A DNA stretch of 64,000 bases from Streptomyces fuscichromogenes (GTDB taxonomy: Bacteria; Actinomycetota; Actinomycetes; Streptomycetales; Streptomycetaceae). Positions 18,728 to 26,417 of this stretch are shown one piece after another; positions within the stretch are counted from its first letter, which is position 1, and each line of letters begins with the position of its first letter. The notes beneath the pieces are model-generated. The model was not told where the DNA came from. It did no database searches and saw only the letters and a list, made by a program, of their open reading frames with translations. The stretch is taken from positions 248,001 through 312,000 of the forward strand of contig NZ_BMML01000010.1 of NCBI RefSeq assembly GCF_014645815.1, given 5' to 3'. A program made the translations under genes and the position numbers.

Positions 18728-19399
18728 ATGGCAGTCACCGACGAGGCGATCGAGAAGATCAAGGACATGATCGTCTCCGGTGCGCTGCGCCCCGGCGACC
18801 GGTTGCCCAAGGAGAGCGAACTGGCCGCCGAACTGGGCCTGTCCCGCAACTCGCTGCGGGAGGCGGTGCGGGCCCTGTCGCTGATCCGGATCCTGGACGT
18901 CCGGCAGGGCGACGGCACGTATGTCACCAGTCTGGACCCGCAGTTGCTCCTGGAGGCGATGAGCTTCGTCGTCGACTTCCACCGCGACGACACGGTCCTG
19001 GAGTTCCTCGCGGTGCGCCGGATCCTGGAGCCGGCCGCGACCGCGATGGCCGCCTCCCGGATCAGCGAGCAGCAACTGGACGCGCTGTCCGCCCAGTTGG
19101 ACGCGCTCGGCGCCGCGCCCTCGGTGGAGGAACTGGTCGCCTGTGACCTGGAGTTCCACCGGGGCATCGTGCAGAGCTCGGGAAACTCGGTGCTGTGCTC
19201 GCTCCTTGACGGGCTGTCGGGGCCGACCACCAGGGCCCGGATCTGGCGCGGCCTGACCCAGGAGGACGCGGTCGCCCGGACCCTGCGCGAGCACCGGGCG
19301 ATCCTGGCCGCGCTGCGCGACCGGGACGCGGAGGCGGCCAGGTCCTGGGCGACCGTGCACATCGCGAGCGTGGAGCAGTGGCTGCGCAGCAGCCTGTGA
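18728..19399 (+). CDS. FadR-type (GntR family, FCD domain) regulator
   Basis: A 223-residue GntR-superfamily repressor. The N-terminal winged helix (about 1-70) includes LPKESELAAELGLSRNSLREAVRALSLI and the wing VRQGDGTYVTS. The C-terminal helical FCD effector domain (about 80-215) has the usual metal/effector residues in DLEFHRGIV and REHRAILAALRDRD. GGGAGG precedes the ATG at 18728. The gene has its own promoter with an overlapping palindrome and stands alone between the glycerol operon and parJ. The effector is probably a small organic acid, as in the family, but neither the ligand nor the target genes are known from this context. Confidence 0.85.
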   Translation: MAVTDEAIEKIKDMIVSGALRPGDRLPKESELAAELGLSRNSLREAVRALSLIRILDVRQGDGTYVTSLDPQLLLEAMSFVVDFHRDDTVLEFLAVRRILEPAATAMAASRISEQQLDALSAQLDALGAAPSVEELVACDLEFHRGIVQSSGNSVLCSLLDGLSGPTTRARIWRGLTQEDAVARTLREHRAILAALRDRDAEAARSWATVHIASVEQWLRSSL

Positions 19400-19550
19400 A
19401 GCGCTTGCCGGCTTCCCGGGCCAGGGGTGTTCGAGGGCTGCGAACGGGGCAGTGATCCGTTCACTCCCCCGTGCAAGGGGGCTGCGGGCGCCCCCGTCTC
19501 ACGCCGTAAGGTTGGGGCGTACGCGAGGGCACGTCGGAAGGAGGCACTGG

Positions 19551-20600
19551 GTGATCGAGCTGGAGGGGGTCCCCGAGCTGATCGACCCAGTCATGGTGGC
19601 CGCGTTCGAGGGCTGGAACGATGCCGGTGACGCCGCCTCCACCGCGGTCGCGCATCTGGAGCGGGAGTGGAAGGGCGAGGTGTTCGCGGCGCTCGACGCC
19701 GAGGACTACTACGACTTCCAGGTGAACCGCCCCACGGTGTGGATGGACGCCGGTGTGCGCAAGATCACCTGGCCGACGACGCGGTTGTCGGTGGTCCGGG
19801 TCGGCGGCGAGAAGCCGCGTGACCTGGTGCTGGTCAGAGGCATCGAGCCGTCCATGCGCTGGCGCTCGTTCTGCAACGAGCTGCTCGGTTTCGCCCATGA
19901 GCTGGGCGTGGAGCTGGTGGTCGTCCTGGGCGCGCTGCTCGGTGACACCCCGCACACGCGTCCGGTGCCGGTCAGCGGGGTGACGTCGGACCCGGACCTG
20001 GCCCAGCGGATGGACCTGGAGGAGACCAAGTACGAGGGCCCGACGGGCATCGTCGGCGTCCTCCAGGAGGCGTGCACGCACGCGGGCGTCCCGGCGGTCT
20101 CGCTCTGGGCGGCCGTCCCGCACTACGTCTCCCAGCCGCCCAACCCGAAGGCCACGCTGGCGCTGCTGAACCGCCTGGAGGACCTGCTCGACCTGCGGAT
20201 CCCGCTGGGCGAGCTGCCCGAGGACGCGCGCGCCTGGCAGGTCGGGGTGGACCAGCTGGCCGCGGAGGACAGCGAGGTCGCCGAGTACGTGCAGACGCTG
20301 GAGGAGGCCCGGGACACCGCCGAGCTGCCGGAGGCGTCGGGCGAGGCGATCGCCCGTGAGTTCGAGCGCTATCTGCGGCGCCGGGACGTGAACCCGCCCG
20401 GCGGGCACGCCACGGCGGACGGCAGCGACAGCACGTCGTACCTGCGGGACAGCCCCGCCGGCCGCACCCGGCCGCCCCGGCCGCCGAAGCCCGACACGCC
20501 AGGGACCACGGAGGATTCCGCGGACACCGGCGAATCCGGTGACACCGGGAACCCCGGCCAGGACGGCGAGGACACCCCCGAAGACACCTCCGAGGACTGA
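19551..20600 (+). CDS. parJ: PAC2-family protein, ParJ orthologue
   Basis: A 349-residue PAC2-family protein (family signature VMVAAFEGWNDAGDAASTAV at the start). Position directly after the glycerol genes and before mshC matches SCO1662, described in S. coelicolor as ParJ, an actinobacterial protein that binds ParA, limits its polymerisation and affects chromosome segregation during sporulation. PAC2 proteins are otherwise known as proteasome-assembly chaperone relatives. Residues ~1-285 are folded; the last ~60 are a disordered Pro/Asp/Glu/Thr tail (DTGESGDTGNPGQDGEDTPE). The GTG at 19551 has AAGGAGG nine bases upstream. The name rests on synteny and recall, not on an alignment. Confidence 0.8.
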   Translation: MIELEGVPELIDPVMVAAFEGWNDAGDAASTAVAHLEREWKGEVFAALDAEDYYDFQVNRPTVWMDAGVRKITWPTTRLSVVRVGGEKPRDLVLVRGIEPSMRWRSFCNELLGFAHELGVELVVVLGALLGDTPHTRPVPVSGVTSDPDLAQRMDLEETKYEGPTGIVGVLQEACTHAGVPAVSLWAAVPHYVSQPPNPKATLALLNRLEDLLDLRIPLGELPEDARAWQVGVDQLAAEDSEVAEYVQTLEEARDTAELPEASGEAIAREFERYLRRRDVNPPGGHATADGSDSTSYLRDSPAGRTRPPRPPKPDTPGTTEDSADTGESGDTGNPGQDGEDTPEDTSED

Positions 20601-20608
20601 GTCCGGGC

Positions 20609-20627
20609 CGGAACCGGGCCGGTTCCC
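20609..20627 (+). terminator. Candidate terminator after parJ
   Basis: GGAACC and GGTTCC (20610-20626) form a short GC-rich stem about ten bases after the parJ stop, extended by neighbouring G/C. A weak candidate. Confidence 0.35.
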
Positions 20628-20752
20628 GCAGGATCCGGGACCGGGTCCGGGGACGGAACAGGGGCGGTACGCACGCTGCGTGCCGCCCCTTCCGCGTCGG
20701 GGGATCGACCGGGACTCGACGTTGCGGAGTGCGCGTCGAGAGTGGTCCGCGG

Positions 20753-20793
20753 GTGTGTCGTGGCCGCTCGCGCAGTTCCCCGCGCCCCCAAAG
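20753..20793 (-). repeat. Streptomyces dispersed palindromic element, copy D
   Basis: On the minus strand this reads GGGGGCGCGGGGAACTGCGC followed by GAGCGGCCACGAC. The core GGGCGCGGGGAACTGCGCGA is shared with copies at 50801 and 58451, while the tail differs. It is intergenic, downstream of two converging genes. Confidence 0.65.
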
Positions 20794-20824
20794 GCCTGAA
20801 GACCTGAAGACCTGAAGACCTGAA
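20793..20824. repeat. 8-bp tandem repeat GACCTGAA, ~4 copies
   Basis: Four consecutive units (the first reads GCCTGAA) directly abut the dispersed element between parJ and mshC. Non-coding, probably slippage-derived and useful as a strain-variable marker. Confidence 0.8.
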
Positions 20825-20851
20825 AGACAGGGTGCGCGGGGGCGACGCTTC

Positions 20852-22081
20852 CTAGAGGGCCACGCCCAGCAGGGCGTCCACCGCTCTCGACACGACCCCG
20901 GGTGCGCCCGTGTCCGTACCGCCCCGCGCCTGCTGCAGCGCCGCCCAGCGGTCCACCGCCGCCAGCGCGGCCGGAGCGTCCAGGTCGTTGCTCAGGGCCT
21001 CGCGGATCTCCTCCACCAGGGACTCGGCGGGCGGGCCGTCCGGGCGGGAGACCGCCGCACGCCAGCGGTCCAGACGGGCCACCGCGTCGGCCAGGACCTG
21101 GTCGGTCCACTCCCAGTCGGCGCGGTAGTGGTGGGACAGCAGCGCGAGACGGATGGCGGCGGGGTCGACGCCGTCCTTGCGGAGCCGGGAGACGAAGACC
21201 AGGTTGCCCCTGGACTTGGACATCTTCTCGCCGTCGAGGGCGACCATGCCGGCGTGGACGTACGCCTTGGCCATCGGGAACTCGCCGGTGAGCACCTGGG
21301 CGTGCGAGGCGCCCATCTCGTGGTGCGGGAAGGCCAGGTCGGATCCGCCGCCCTGGACGTCGAAGGTCATGCCGAGGTGGTCGAGGGCGATGGCCACGCA
21401 CTCGATGTGCCAGCCGGGGCGGCCGCGGCCGAGGGAGCCGCCGTCCCAGCTGGGTTCGCCCTCGCGGGCGGCCATCCACAGCATCGGGTCGAGCGGGTTC
21501 TTCTTGCCGGGGCGGTCGGGGTCGCCGCCGCGCTCGGCGGACAGCAGCCGCATCGCGGCCGCGTCGAGGTTCGAGACCTTGCCGAAGTGGGGGTCGGACC
21601 CGACCGAGAAGTAGATGTCGCCTTCGAGTTCGTAGGCGGCACCGAGCTCGCGCAGCCGTTCGACCAGCGGCACGATGCCGGGTATCGCCTCGACCGCGCC
21701 TATGTAGTGCCGCGGCGGCAGCATCCGCAGCGCGGTCATGTCCTCGCGGAAGAGGGTCGTCTCCTGCTCGGCAAGGGCGACCCAGTCGACGCCGTCGCGC
21801 TCCGCGCGCTCCAGGAGCGGGTCGTCGACGTCCGTCACGTTCTGGACGTAGTGCACCTGGCGCTTGGTGTCGAGCCACACGCGCTGAACCAGGTCGAACG
21901 CGTTGTAGGTCGCCGCGTGCCCCATGTGGGTCGCGTCGTACGGCGTGATGCCGCAGACGTAGATACGGGCGACGGGACCGGGGTCAAGAGTGACCAGACC
22001 ACCGGTCGCGGTGTCGTGGATCCTCAGGTCGCGGCCCTGACCAGGCAGGGCGGGGACCTCGGAAGCGGGCCAGGCATGCAT
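20852..22081 (-). CDS. mshC: Mycothiol biosynthesis cysteine ligase MshC
   Basis: A 409-residue class I aminoacyl-tRNA-synthetase-like enzyme that joins cysteine to glucosaminyl-inositol, the third committed step of mycothiol synthesis. It resembles cysteinyl-tRNA synthetase, with the HIGH-like THMGHAATY and KMSKS (KMSKSRGN) motifs, but it begins MHAWPASEVPALPGQGRDLR, typical of MshC, and lacks the long C-terminal tRNA-binding part of CysS. It is in the SCO1663 position. The ATG at 22081 is preferred because TACGCT lies exactly 7 bases upstream with no ribosome site, indicating a leaderless mRNA. Longer in-frame starts add unrelated sequence. Confidence 0.9.
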   Translation of the reverse strand: MHAWPASEVPALPGQGRDLRIHDTATGGLVTLDPGPVARIYVCGITPYDATHMGHAATYNAFDLVQRVWLDTKRQVHYVQNVTDVDDPLLERAERDGVDWVALAEQETTLFREDMTALRMLPPRHYIGAVEAIPGIVPLVERLRELGAAYELEGDIYFSVGSDPHFGKVSNLDAAAMRLLSAERGGDPDRPGKKNPLDPMLWMAAREGEPSWDGGSLGRGRPGWHIECVAIALDHLGMTFDVQGGGSDLAFPHHEMGASHAQVLTGEFPMAKAYVHAGMVALDGEKMSKSRGNLVFVSRLRKDGVDPAAIRLALLSHHYRADWEWTDQVLADAVARLDRWRAAVSRPDGPPAESLVEEIREALSNDLDAPAALAAVDRWAALQQARGGTDTGAPGVVSRAVDALLGVAL

Positions 22082-22088
22082 GTACATG

Positions 22089-22094
22089 AGCGTA
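22089..22094 (-). promoter_or_regulatory. Leaderless -10 of mshC
   Basis: TACGCT (minus strand) is followed by 7 bases and the ATG at 22081. With no ribosome site in between, transcription probably starts at the start codon. Confidence 0.45.
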
Positions 22095-22173
22095 ACCGGA
22101 CCCGAGTTCGGTATACGAACCGGACGGCCGGGAAGGCGCTCTTGATCTCCGGGACGGAATGTGCTGGTGGGCG

Positions 22174-22989
22174 CTATACCGGTGGCCAGGGGATGGCCGG
22201 CCACTCACCGGTCGGCTCCGGGTGCTTCCCGGTGGTGAGCAACGTCTCCACGCGCGCGCGTGTGGCGTCCAGCTCGGCCGCGGTGACCAGTTGGGCCAGC
22301 CGGGTCCCCAGCGCCCCGCCGAGGGCCTCGCGCAGGCCCCCGAGCACCTCCACGGCCTCGCCGGTCAGGTTCTCCCCCGCCCAGCCCCACAGCAGGGTGC
22401 GCAGCTTGTTGTCGGCGTTGAAGGTGACGCCGTGGTCGATGCCGTAGAGCCGGCCGTCGGCGGTGGGCAGCAGGTGGCCGCCCTTGCGGTCGGCGTTGTT
22501 GATCACCGCGTCGAGGACGGCGAGCCGGCGCAGCCGTTCGTCGTCGGCGTGCACCAGCAGCGCGGTCCTGCCCTCGCCGACCTCGGCGAACCCGATGGCC
22601 TTCCAGCCGGGCTCGGGCTCCTCGGCGTCCACCAGGGCGAGGAGTTCGCCGCCGTCCGGGTCGACGTCGATCCACAGCTGGACCATGCCCTCGCCGTACG
22701 GCCCGTCGCGCAGCACGGTGGGCGGGACCAGGTCCCAGCCGGTGGCCGCGGCGACCTCGTAGGCGGCCACCTCGCGCTGGGCCAGGGTGCCGTCGGGGAA
22801 GTCCCACAGCGGGCGCTCCCCGGCGACCGGCTTGTACACGCAGGACGCCTCCTCGCCGTCGAGCGCGACCGTGCAAAACAGCGCCGCGTTGGAGGCGTCG
22901 CGGATGCGGCCGCGTACCTTCAGCTCACCGTGGGCGAGCAGCTCGGCGGCGGTCACGCTCCGCGGCGGTATCCGTTCTGGCGCGGACAT
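22174..22989 (-). CDS. SCO1664-family kinase-like protein
   Basis: A 271-residue actinobacterial protein of the family named after SCO1664. It carries features of the PI3/PI4-kinase and HipA-like fold: a nucleotide lysine in CVYKPVAGE (K53), a catalytic-loop-like NNADRKGGH (D167, H172), and a metal motif YGIDHGVTF (D185) standing where DFG is expected. It may therefore phosphorylate a small molecule or protein, though no substrate is known. The ATG at 22989 has GAAGGA six bases upstream. It overlaps the DUF3090 gene by 37 bases and so is translationally tied to it. The set phosphatase-DUF3090-this gene travels together in actinobacteria. Confidence 0.82.
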   Translation of the reverse strand: MSAPERIPPRSVTAAELLAHGELKVRGRIRDASNAALFCTVALDGEEASCVYKPVAGERPLWDFPDGTLAQREVAAYEVAAATGWDLVPPTVLRDGPYGEGMVQLWIDVDPDGGELLALVDAEEPEPGWKAIGFAEVGEGRTALLVHADDERLRRLAVLDAVINNADRKGGHLLPTADGRLYGIDHGVTFNADNKLRTLLWGWAGENLTGEAVEVLGGLREALGGALGTRLAQLVTAAELDATRARVETLLTTGKHPEPTGEWPAIPWPPV

Positions 22990-23543
22990 ACGTGTCCTTC
23001 CGGGTCGAGCGGGAGGCTGCACAGCGGGCACGGCGGCCGCCCGGCGTTGACGACGTCGAGGGCGCGCTTGCAGAAGGCTCTGGCCTGCGCGCCGGTCAGC
23101 CGGACCCGCAGCATCGGGGGCCCGTTCTCCTCGTCCTGGAGGAGCCGTTCCTCGGCCTCGGCGAGGTCCTCCTCGGAGTCGGCGTCCAGCTCCACGAGGG
23201 CCTGCGCCTCGACGACCATGCGCTCTTCCTCGCCGTCCCAGGCGAGCGCCATGGTGCCGACGCGGAACTCCTCCTCGATGGGGGTGTCGAGGGGGGCGCT
23301 GTCGCTGATCTCGGCGGGCACGACGGCGGGCACGGCCGCGTTGCCGCCGCTGCGTCGTACGACCTCGTCGAGGAGTTCGTCCATGCGTTCGGCGAGCGCG
23401 GCGACCTGGGTCTTCTCCAGGGCCACGCTGGTCGTCCGGGGGCCGGCCGTGGCCTGGAGGAAGAACGTACGGCGTCCGGGCAGTCCGACCGTGCCCGCGA
23501 CGAAGCGGTCCGGCGGATCGTAGAGGAACACCTGACGGGACAC
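22953..23543 (-). CDS. DUF3090 family protein with zinc-ribbon tail
   Basis: A 196-residue protein beginning MSRQVFLYDPPDRFVAGTVG, typical of the DUF3090 family. The middle is acidic (ADSEEDLAEAEERLLQDEEN). Residues ~175-190 form a probable zinc ribbon, CPLCSLPLDPEGHVC, with CxxC and a later HxC. Family function is unknown; it is almost always next to a histidine phosphatase and the SCO1664-type protein. A GTG at 23543 with GGAGAT upstream is preferred over the earlier ATG at 23579, which adds a poorly conserved peptide. It overlaps the next gene, indicating coupled translation. Confidence 0.82.
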   Translation of the reverse strand: MSRQVFLYDPPDRFVAGTVGLPGRRTFFLQATAGPRTTSVALEKTQVAALAERMDELLDEVVRRSGGNAAVPAVVPAEISDSAPLDTPIEEEFRVGTMALAWDGEEERMVVEAQALVELDADSEEDLAEAEERLLQDEENGPPMLRVRLTGAQARAFCKRALDVVNAGRPPCPLCSLPLDPEGHVCPRQNGYRRGA

Positions 23544-23646
23544 GTCCTGATCTCCATGGGAATCGAGAGTGCGTGGCATGGGGAGGGCGACGACACGGCC
23601 GGTGGGGCCGCTTACGTGGATCGCTTCACCCTACTGCGGCTGACGA

Positions 23647-24333
23647 TCACGGCGCGCCGGCGCCGCCACCGACCGGGGCGTCTTCCCCGGGAGGTTCCTC
23701 ACGGGGGGCGAGGGAGGCGAAATCCCCGGTGTCCCCGAGACGAACGAGAAACGGCCTGAGGCGGGTGTAGCGGATCGCGGTGATCGAACACGGTTCGACG
23801 GAGATCCGCTGGAAGAGGTCGAGGTGCAGCCCGAGCGCGTCCGCGACGAGCGACTTGATGATGTCACCGTGCGAGCACATGAGATAGACGGCGTCCGAGC
23901 CGTGGTCGCGCTCCACGCGCGCGTTCCACTCCCGTACCGCCTCGGCGGCGCGGGTCTGCATGGCCCGCATGGACTCGCCGCCGGGGAACGCGGCCGCCGA
24001 CGGATGGGCCTGGACGACCTCCATCAGCGGCTCGTCCGCGAGCTCGGCGAGCTTGCGGCCGGACCAGTCGCCGTAGTGGGCCTCCCCGATCCGCTCGTCG
24101 GTGTGGGGGGTGAGCCCGGGGCGGGCGTCGAGCAGCGGGCGGACCGTCTCCTGGCAGCGCTGCAGCGGGCTGGTGACCAGCTCGGAGATCGGCAGCCCGG
24201 CGAGCCGGCCGGGCAGTGCGGCGGCCTGGGCGGCTCCGCGCTCGTCCAGAGCGACGCCCGGCGTCCAGCCGGCGAGCACACCGGAGGTGTTGGCGGTGGA
24301 CCGTCCGTGCCTTACGAGGATCAGCGTGGGCAT
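23647..24333 (-). CDS. Histidine phosphatase family protein (phosphoglycerate mutase-like)
   Basis: A 228-residue member of the two-histidine phosphatase superfamily, close to the MSMEG_4193-type mutase-like family. The phospho-acceptor motif LVRHGRSTAN holds the catalytic His near residue 8; the second catalytic His is in MCSHGDIIKSLVADALG. Other contacts are in SPLQRCQET and EAHYGDWSG. It heads the minus-strand set with DUF3090 and the kinase-like gene, suggesting a kinase/phosphatase pair acting on one substrate. The ATG at 24333 has TACCCT exactly 7 bases upstream and no ribosome site, so it is probably leaderless. An in-frame start 48 codons upstream would run into the divergent gene. 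Confidence 0.85.
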   Translation of the reverse strand: MPTLILVRHGRSTANTSGVLAGWTPGVALDERGAAQAAALPGRLAGLPISELVTSPLQRCQETVRPLLDARPGLTPHTDERIGEAHYGDWSGRKLAELADEPLMEVVQAHPSAAAFPGGESMRAMQTRAAEAVREWNARVERDHGSDAVYLMCSHGDIIKSLVADALGLHLDLFQRISVEPCSITAIRYTRLRPFLVRLGDTGDFASLAPREEPPGEDAPVGGGAGAP

Positions 24334-24340
24334 GCGGCCC

Positions 24341-24346
24341 AGGGTA
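24341..24346 (-). promoter_or_regulatory. Leaderless -10 of the phosphatase gene
   Basis: TACCCT on the minus strand, 7 bases before the ATG at 24333. The divergent CorA-like gene starts only 62 bases from this start codon, so both promoters are packed into this short gap. Confidence 0.45.
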
Positions 24347-24395
24347 GGCGCACGCCGACGTGCGCCGGTGGGCGGGCGACGGGAGAATACGCTCA

Positions 24396-25400
24396 GTGAT
24401 CGTCGATTGCGCCATCTACCGGGACGGAGAGCGGACGGAGACCCCGCAGGACTTCTCCGACGCCCTCGCGGAGGCACGCGCGCGTGGTGACAGTTTTCTG
24501 TGGATCGGCCTGTACGAGCCGACGGAGCACGAGTTCGACCTGGTCACCGACGAGTTCGGGCTGCATCCGCTGGCCGTCGAGGACGCCCTGACCGCCCACC
24601 AGCGGCCCAAGCTGGAGGTGTACGACGACTCGCTGTTCGTCGTCCTGAAGCCGGTGACGTACGAGCCGAAGAGCGACACGGTGACCTCCGGCGAGCTGAT
24701 GATCTTCATCGGGGACTCCTTCGTGGTCACCGTGCGCCACGGGACGCCCTCGCCGCTCGGCGACATCCGGCGGCATCTGGAGGAGCAGCACGAGATGCTG
24801 AGGCACGGGCCGACCGGGGTGCTGTACTCGATCTCCGACGCGGTCGTGGACCACTACCTGGAGGTCTCGACCGAGTTGCAGAACGACCTGGAGGAACTGG
24901 AGACCGAGGTGTTCTCGCCGAGCGGCGGCGGCTCCCGGCACACCGCGTCGCGGATCTACACCTTCAAGCGGCAGATCCTGGAGTTCCGCCGGGCGACGGT
25001 GCCGCTGGCCGTGCCGATGACCAAGCTGGCGGCGGTGGGCCCGTACGGGGGCGGCATGACGGTGCCCTTCGTGAACGAGTCGGCCCGCCCGTTCTTCCGG
25101 GACGTCAACGACCATCTGCTGCGGGTGAACGAGGGCGTGGAGGCGCTGGACCGGCTGGTGTCGGACGTCCTCAGTGCCCATCTGGCGCAGATGAGCGTGC
25201 GGCAGAACGACGACATGCGGAAGATCTCGGCGTGGGCGGCCATGGCGGCGGTCCCCACGCTGATGGCGGGGATCTACGGCATGAACTTCGACCACATGCC
25301 AGAGCTGCACTGGATCTGGTCGTACCCGGCGGTGCTCCTGCTCATGGCCTGCCTGGAGCTGGTGCTGTACCGGCTGTTCAAGCGCCGCGGGTGGATGTGA
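24396..25400 (+). CDS. CorA-family magnesium/cobalt transporter
   Basis: A 334-residue CorA-type channel. A soluble N-terminal domain (about 1-265) with the long stalk helix is followed by two membrane helices at the C-terminus. The selectivity-filter motif GMN is in GIYGMNFDHMPELH between them, as in all CorA proteins, and the protein ends in a basic LFKRRGWM. It should admit Mg2+ (perhaps Co2+ or Ni2+). The GTG at 24396 has GGGAG ten bases upstream. Its stop codon directly abuts that of the converging ferritin-like gene, with no terminator hairpin between them. Confidence 0.92.
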   Translation: MIVDCAIYRDGERTETPQDFSDALAEARARGDSFLWIGLYEPTEHEFDLVTDEFGLHPLAVEDALTAHQRPKLEVYDDSLFVVLKPVTYEPKSDTVTSGELMIFIGDSFVVTVRHGTPSPLGDIRRHLEEQHEMLRHGPTGVLYSISDAVVDHYLEVSTELQNDLEELETEVFSPSGGGSRHTASRIYTFKRQILEFRRATVPLAVPMTKLAAVGPYGGGMTVPFVNESARPFFRDVNDHLLRVNEGVEALDRLVSDVLSAHLAQMSVRQNDDMRKISAWAAMAAVPTLMAGIYGMNFDHMPELHWIWSYPAVLLLMACLELVLYRLFKRRGWM

Positions 25401-26180
25401 TCAGGCGAACTCCGCGGCGGGGCCGCCCAGGGCGTTCCTGCGCGCCGGCATCCGCAGGCAGACCATGCGGCGCCAGCCGGCGGCGCGTTCGTAGCCGTAG
25501 ACGGCGTGGATGCCGAGCGCGAGGAGCGCGGACCTGGCCCGGGACCAGCCGAGGATGCGGCCCATGTGGGCCATGACGGCGAGGCTGACGTCCCGGTAGA
25601 CGCGGATCTCGGCGAGGGCGCACGCCCGCAGGGTGTGCTGGATGGCACGGCCGTGCCCGGCGGCGGCGAGACGCAGCAGTTCCTCGTGGCAGTAGGCGAG
25701 GTGGTTGTCCTCGTCCCCGGAGATCATGCACACCGCGCGGCCGACGTCCGGGTGGTCGGCGAAGTACCGGCGCAGCAGCTCCATCTGCTCGGCGGCGCGC
25801 TGCTCGGTGACCCGGCTGTGGGAGAGGTAGGTGACGATGTCCGGCACGGTGAGCGGCCGGTCGGCCCGGAGCCGGTCGTGGGCGAGCCCGATGCCGTGCC
25901 GTTCCAGGATCATCGTGTAGTCGGTGTCGGCCGGCACCGCGACGGGCGTCAGGCCGCGCTTCCTCAGCAGGGCGTGGAAGATGCGCCCGTGCTTGTCCTC
26001 GTCGGCGCCGTGACGGGTGATCTTGGGGGCCAGGTCGCGTTCGCTCCGCGGTACCAGCGCGGCGATCCGCGCGTTCTCCCAGCCGCCCTGGGACTCCCCG
26101 CTGGCCGCGATGGAGCAGAACAGCCGGAAGGACTCGTCGTTGTCGAGGATCTCCTGGAACAGACTCCTGGCCGAAAGCAT
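25401..26180 (-). CDS. Ferritin-like domain-containing protein
   Basis: A 259-residue helical protein with the metal-ligand pattern of ferritin-like di-iron proteins: HGADEDKHGRIFH near residue 60 and SGDEDNHLAYCHEEL near residue 155 (paired Glu/Asp/His). It may store iron or be an oxidase of small molecules; the family in Streptomyces is uncharacterised. The ATG at 26180 has GGAGGG about nine bases upstream; a GTG at 26189 would be too close to it. The C-terminus is basic. It is tail to tail with the CorA-like gene. Confidence 0.75.
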   Translation of the reverse strand: MLSARSLFQEILDNDESFRLFCSIAASGESQGGWENARIAALVPRSERDLAPKITRHGADEDKHGRIFHALLRKRGLTPVAVPADTDYTMILERHGIGLAHDRLRADRPLTVPDIVTYLSHSRVTEQRAAEQMELLRRYFADHPDVGRAVCMISGDEDNHLAYCHEELLRLAAAGHGRAIQHTLRACALAEIRVYRDVSLAVMAHMGRILGWSRARSALLALGIHAVYGYERAAGWRRMVCLRMPARRNALGGPAAEFA

Positions 26181-26343
26181 CGTGGGCACCCCTCCGGAGG
26201 ACTCACCAAACCCGCGAAGAACGAGTCAAATGCCGCATCGAAGTCACGGCAACAGGTGTGCCGGCGAACTCGGCCGAAAGAAGGAGCACCGGGGTCACAC
26301 CAGGGGCGTAACCGCGCGGGCAGCGGCGCGTTGTGCTGCGTGA

Positions 26344-26385
26344 CGGCCGTGGCGGGGAAGACCCCCCGAGCCCCCACCACGGCCG
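26344..26385 (-). terminator. Terminator after the F420-type oxidoreductase gene
   Basis: CGGCCGTGG and CCACGGCCG pair with additional inner G/C pairs (CGGGG with CCCC), 33 bases beyond the stop codon at 26418. One strand shift interrupts the stem. Confidence 0.6.
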
Positions 26386-26417
26386 CGGACTTCTCTCCTG
26401 TCTCCGGTGTCGGACGC

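Noticed and set aside
20852..22081. Cysteinyl-tRNA synthetase
   Set aside because: HIGH and KMSKS motifs fit, but the start MHAWPASEVPAL, the length (409 residues) and the neighbours are those of MshC.
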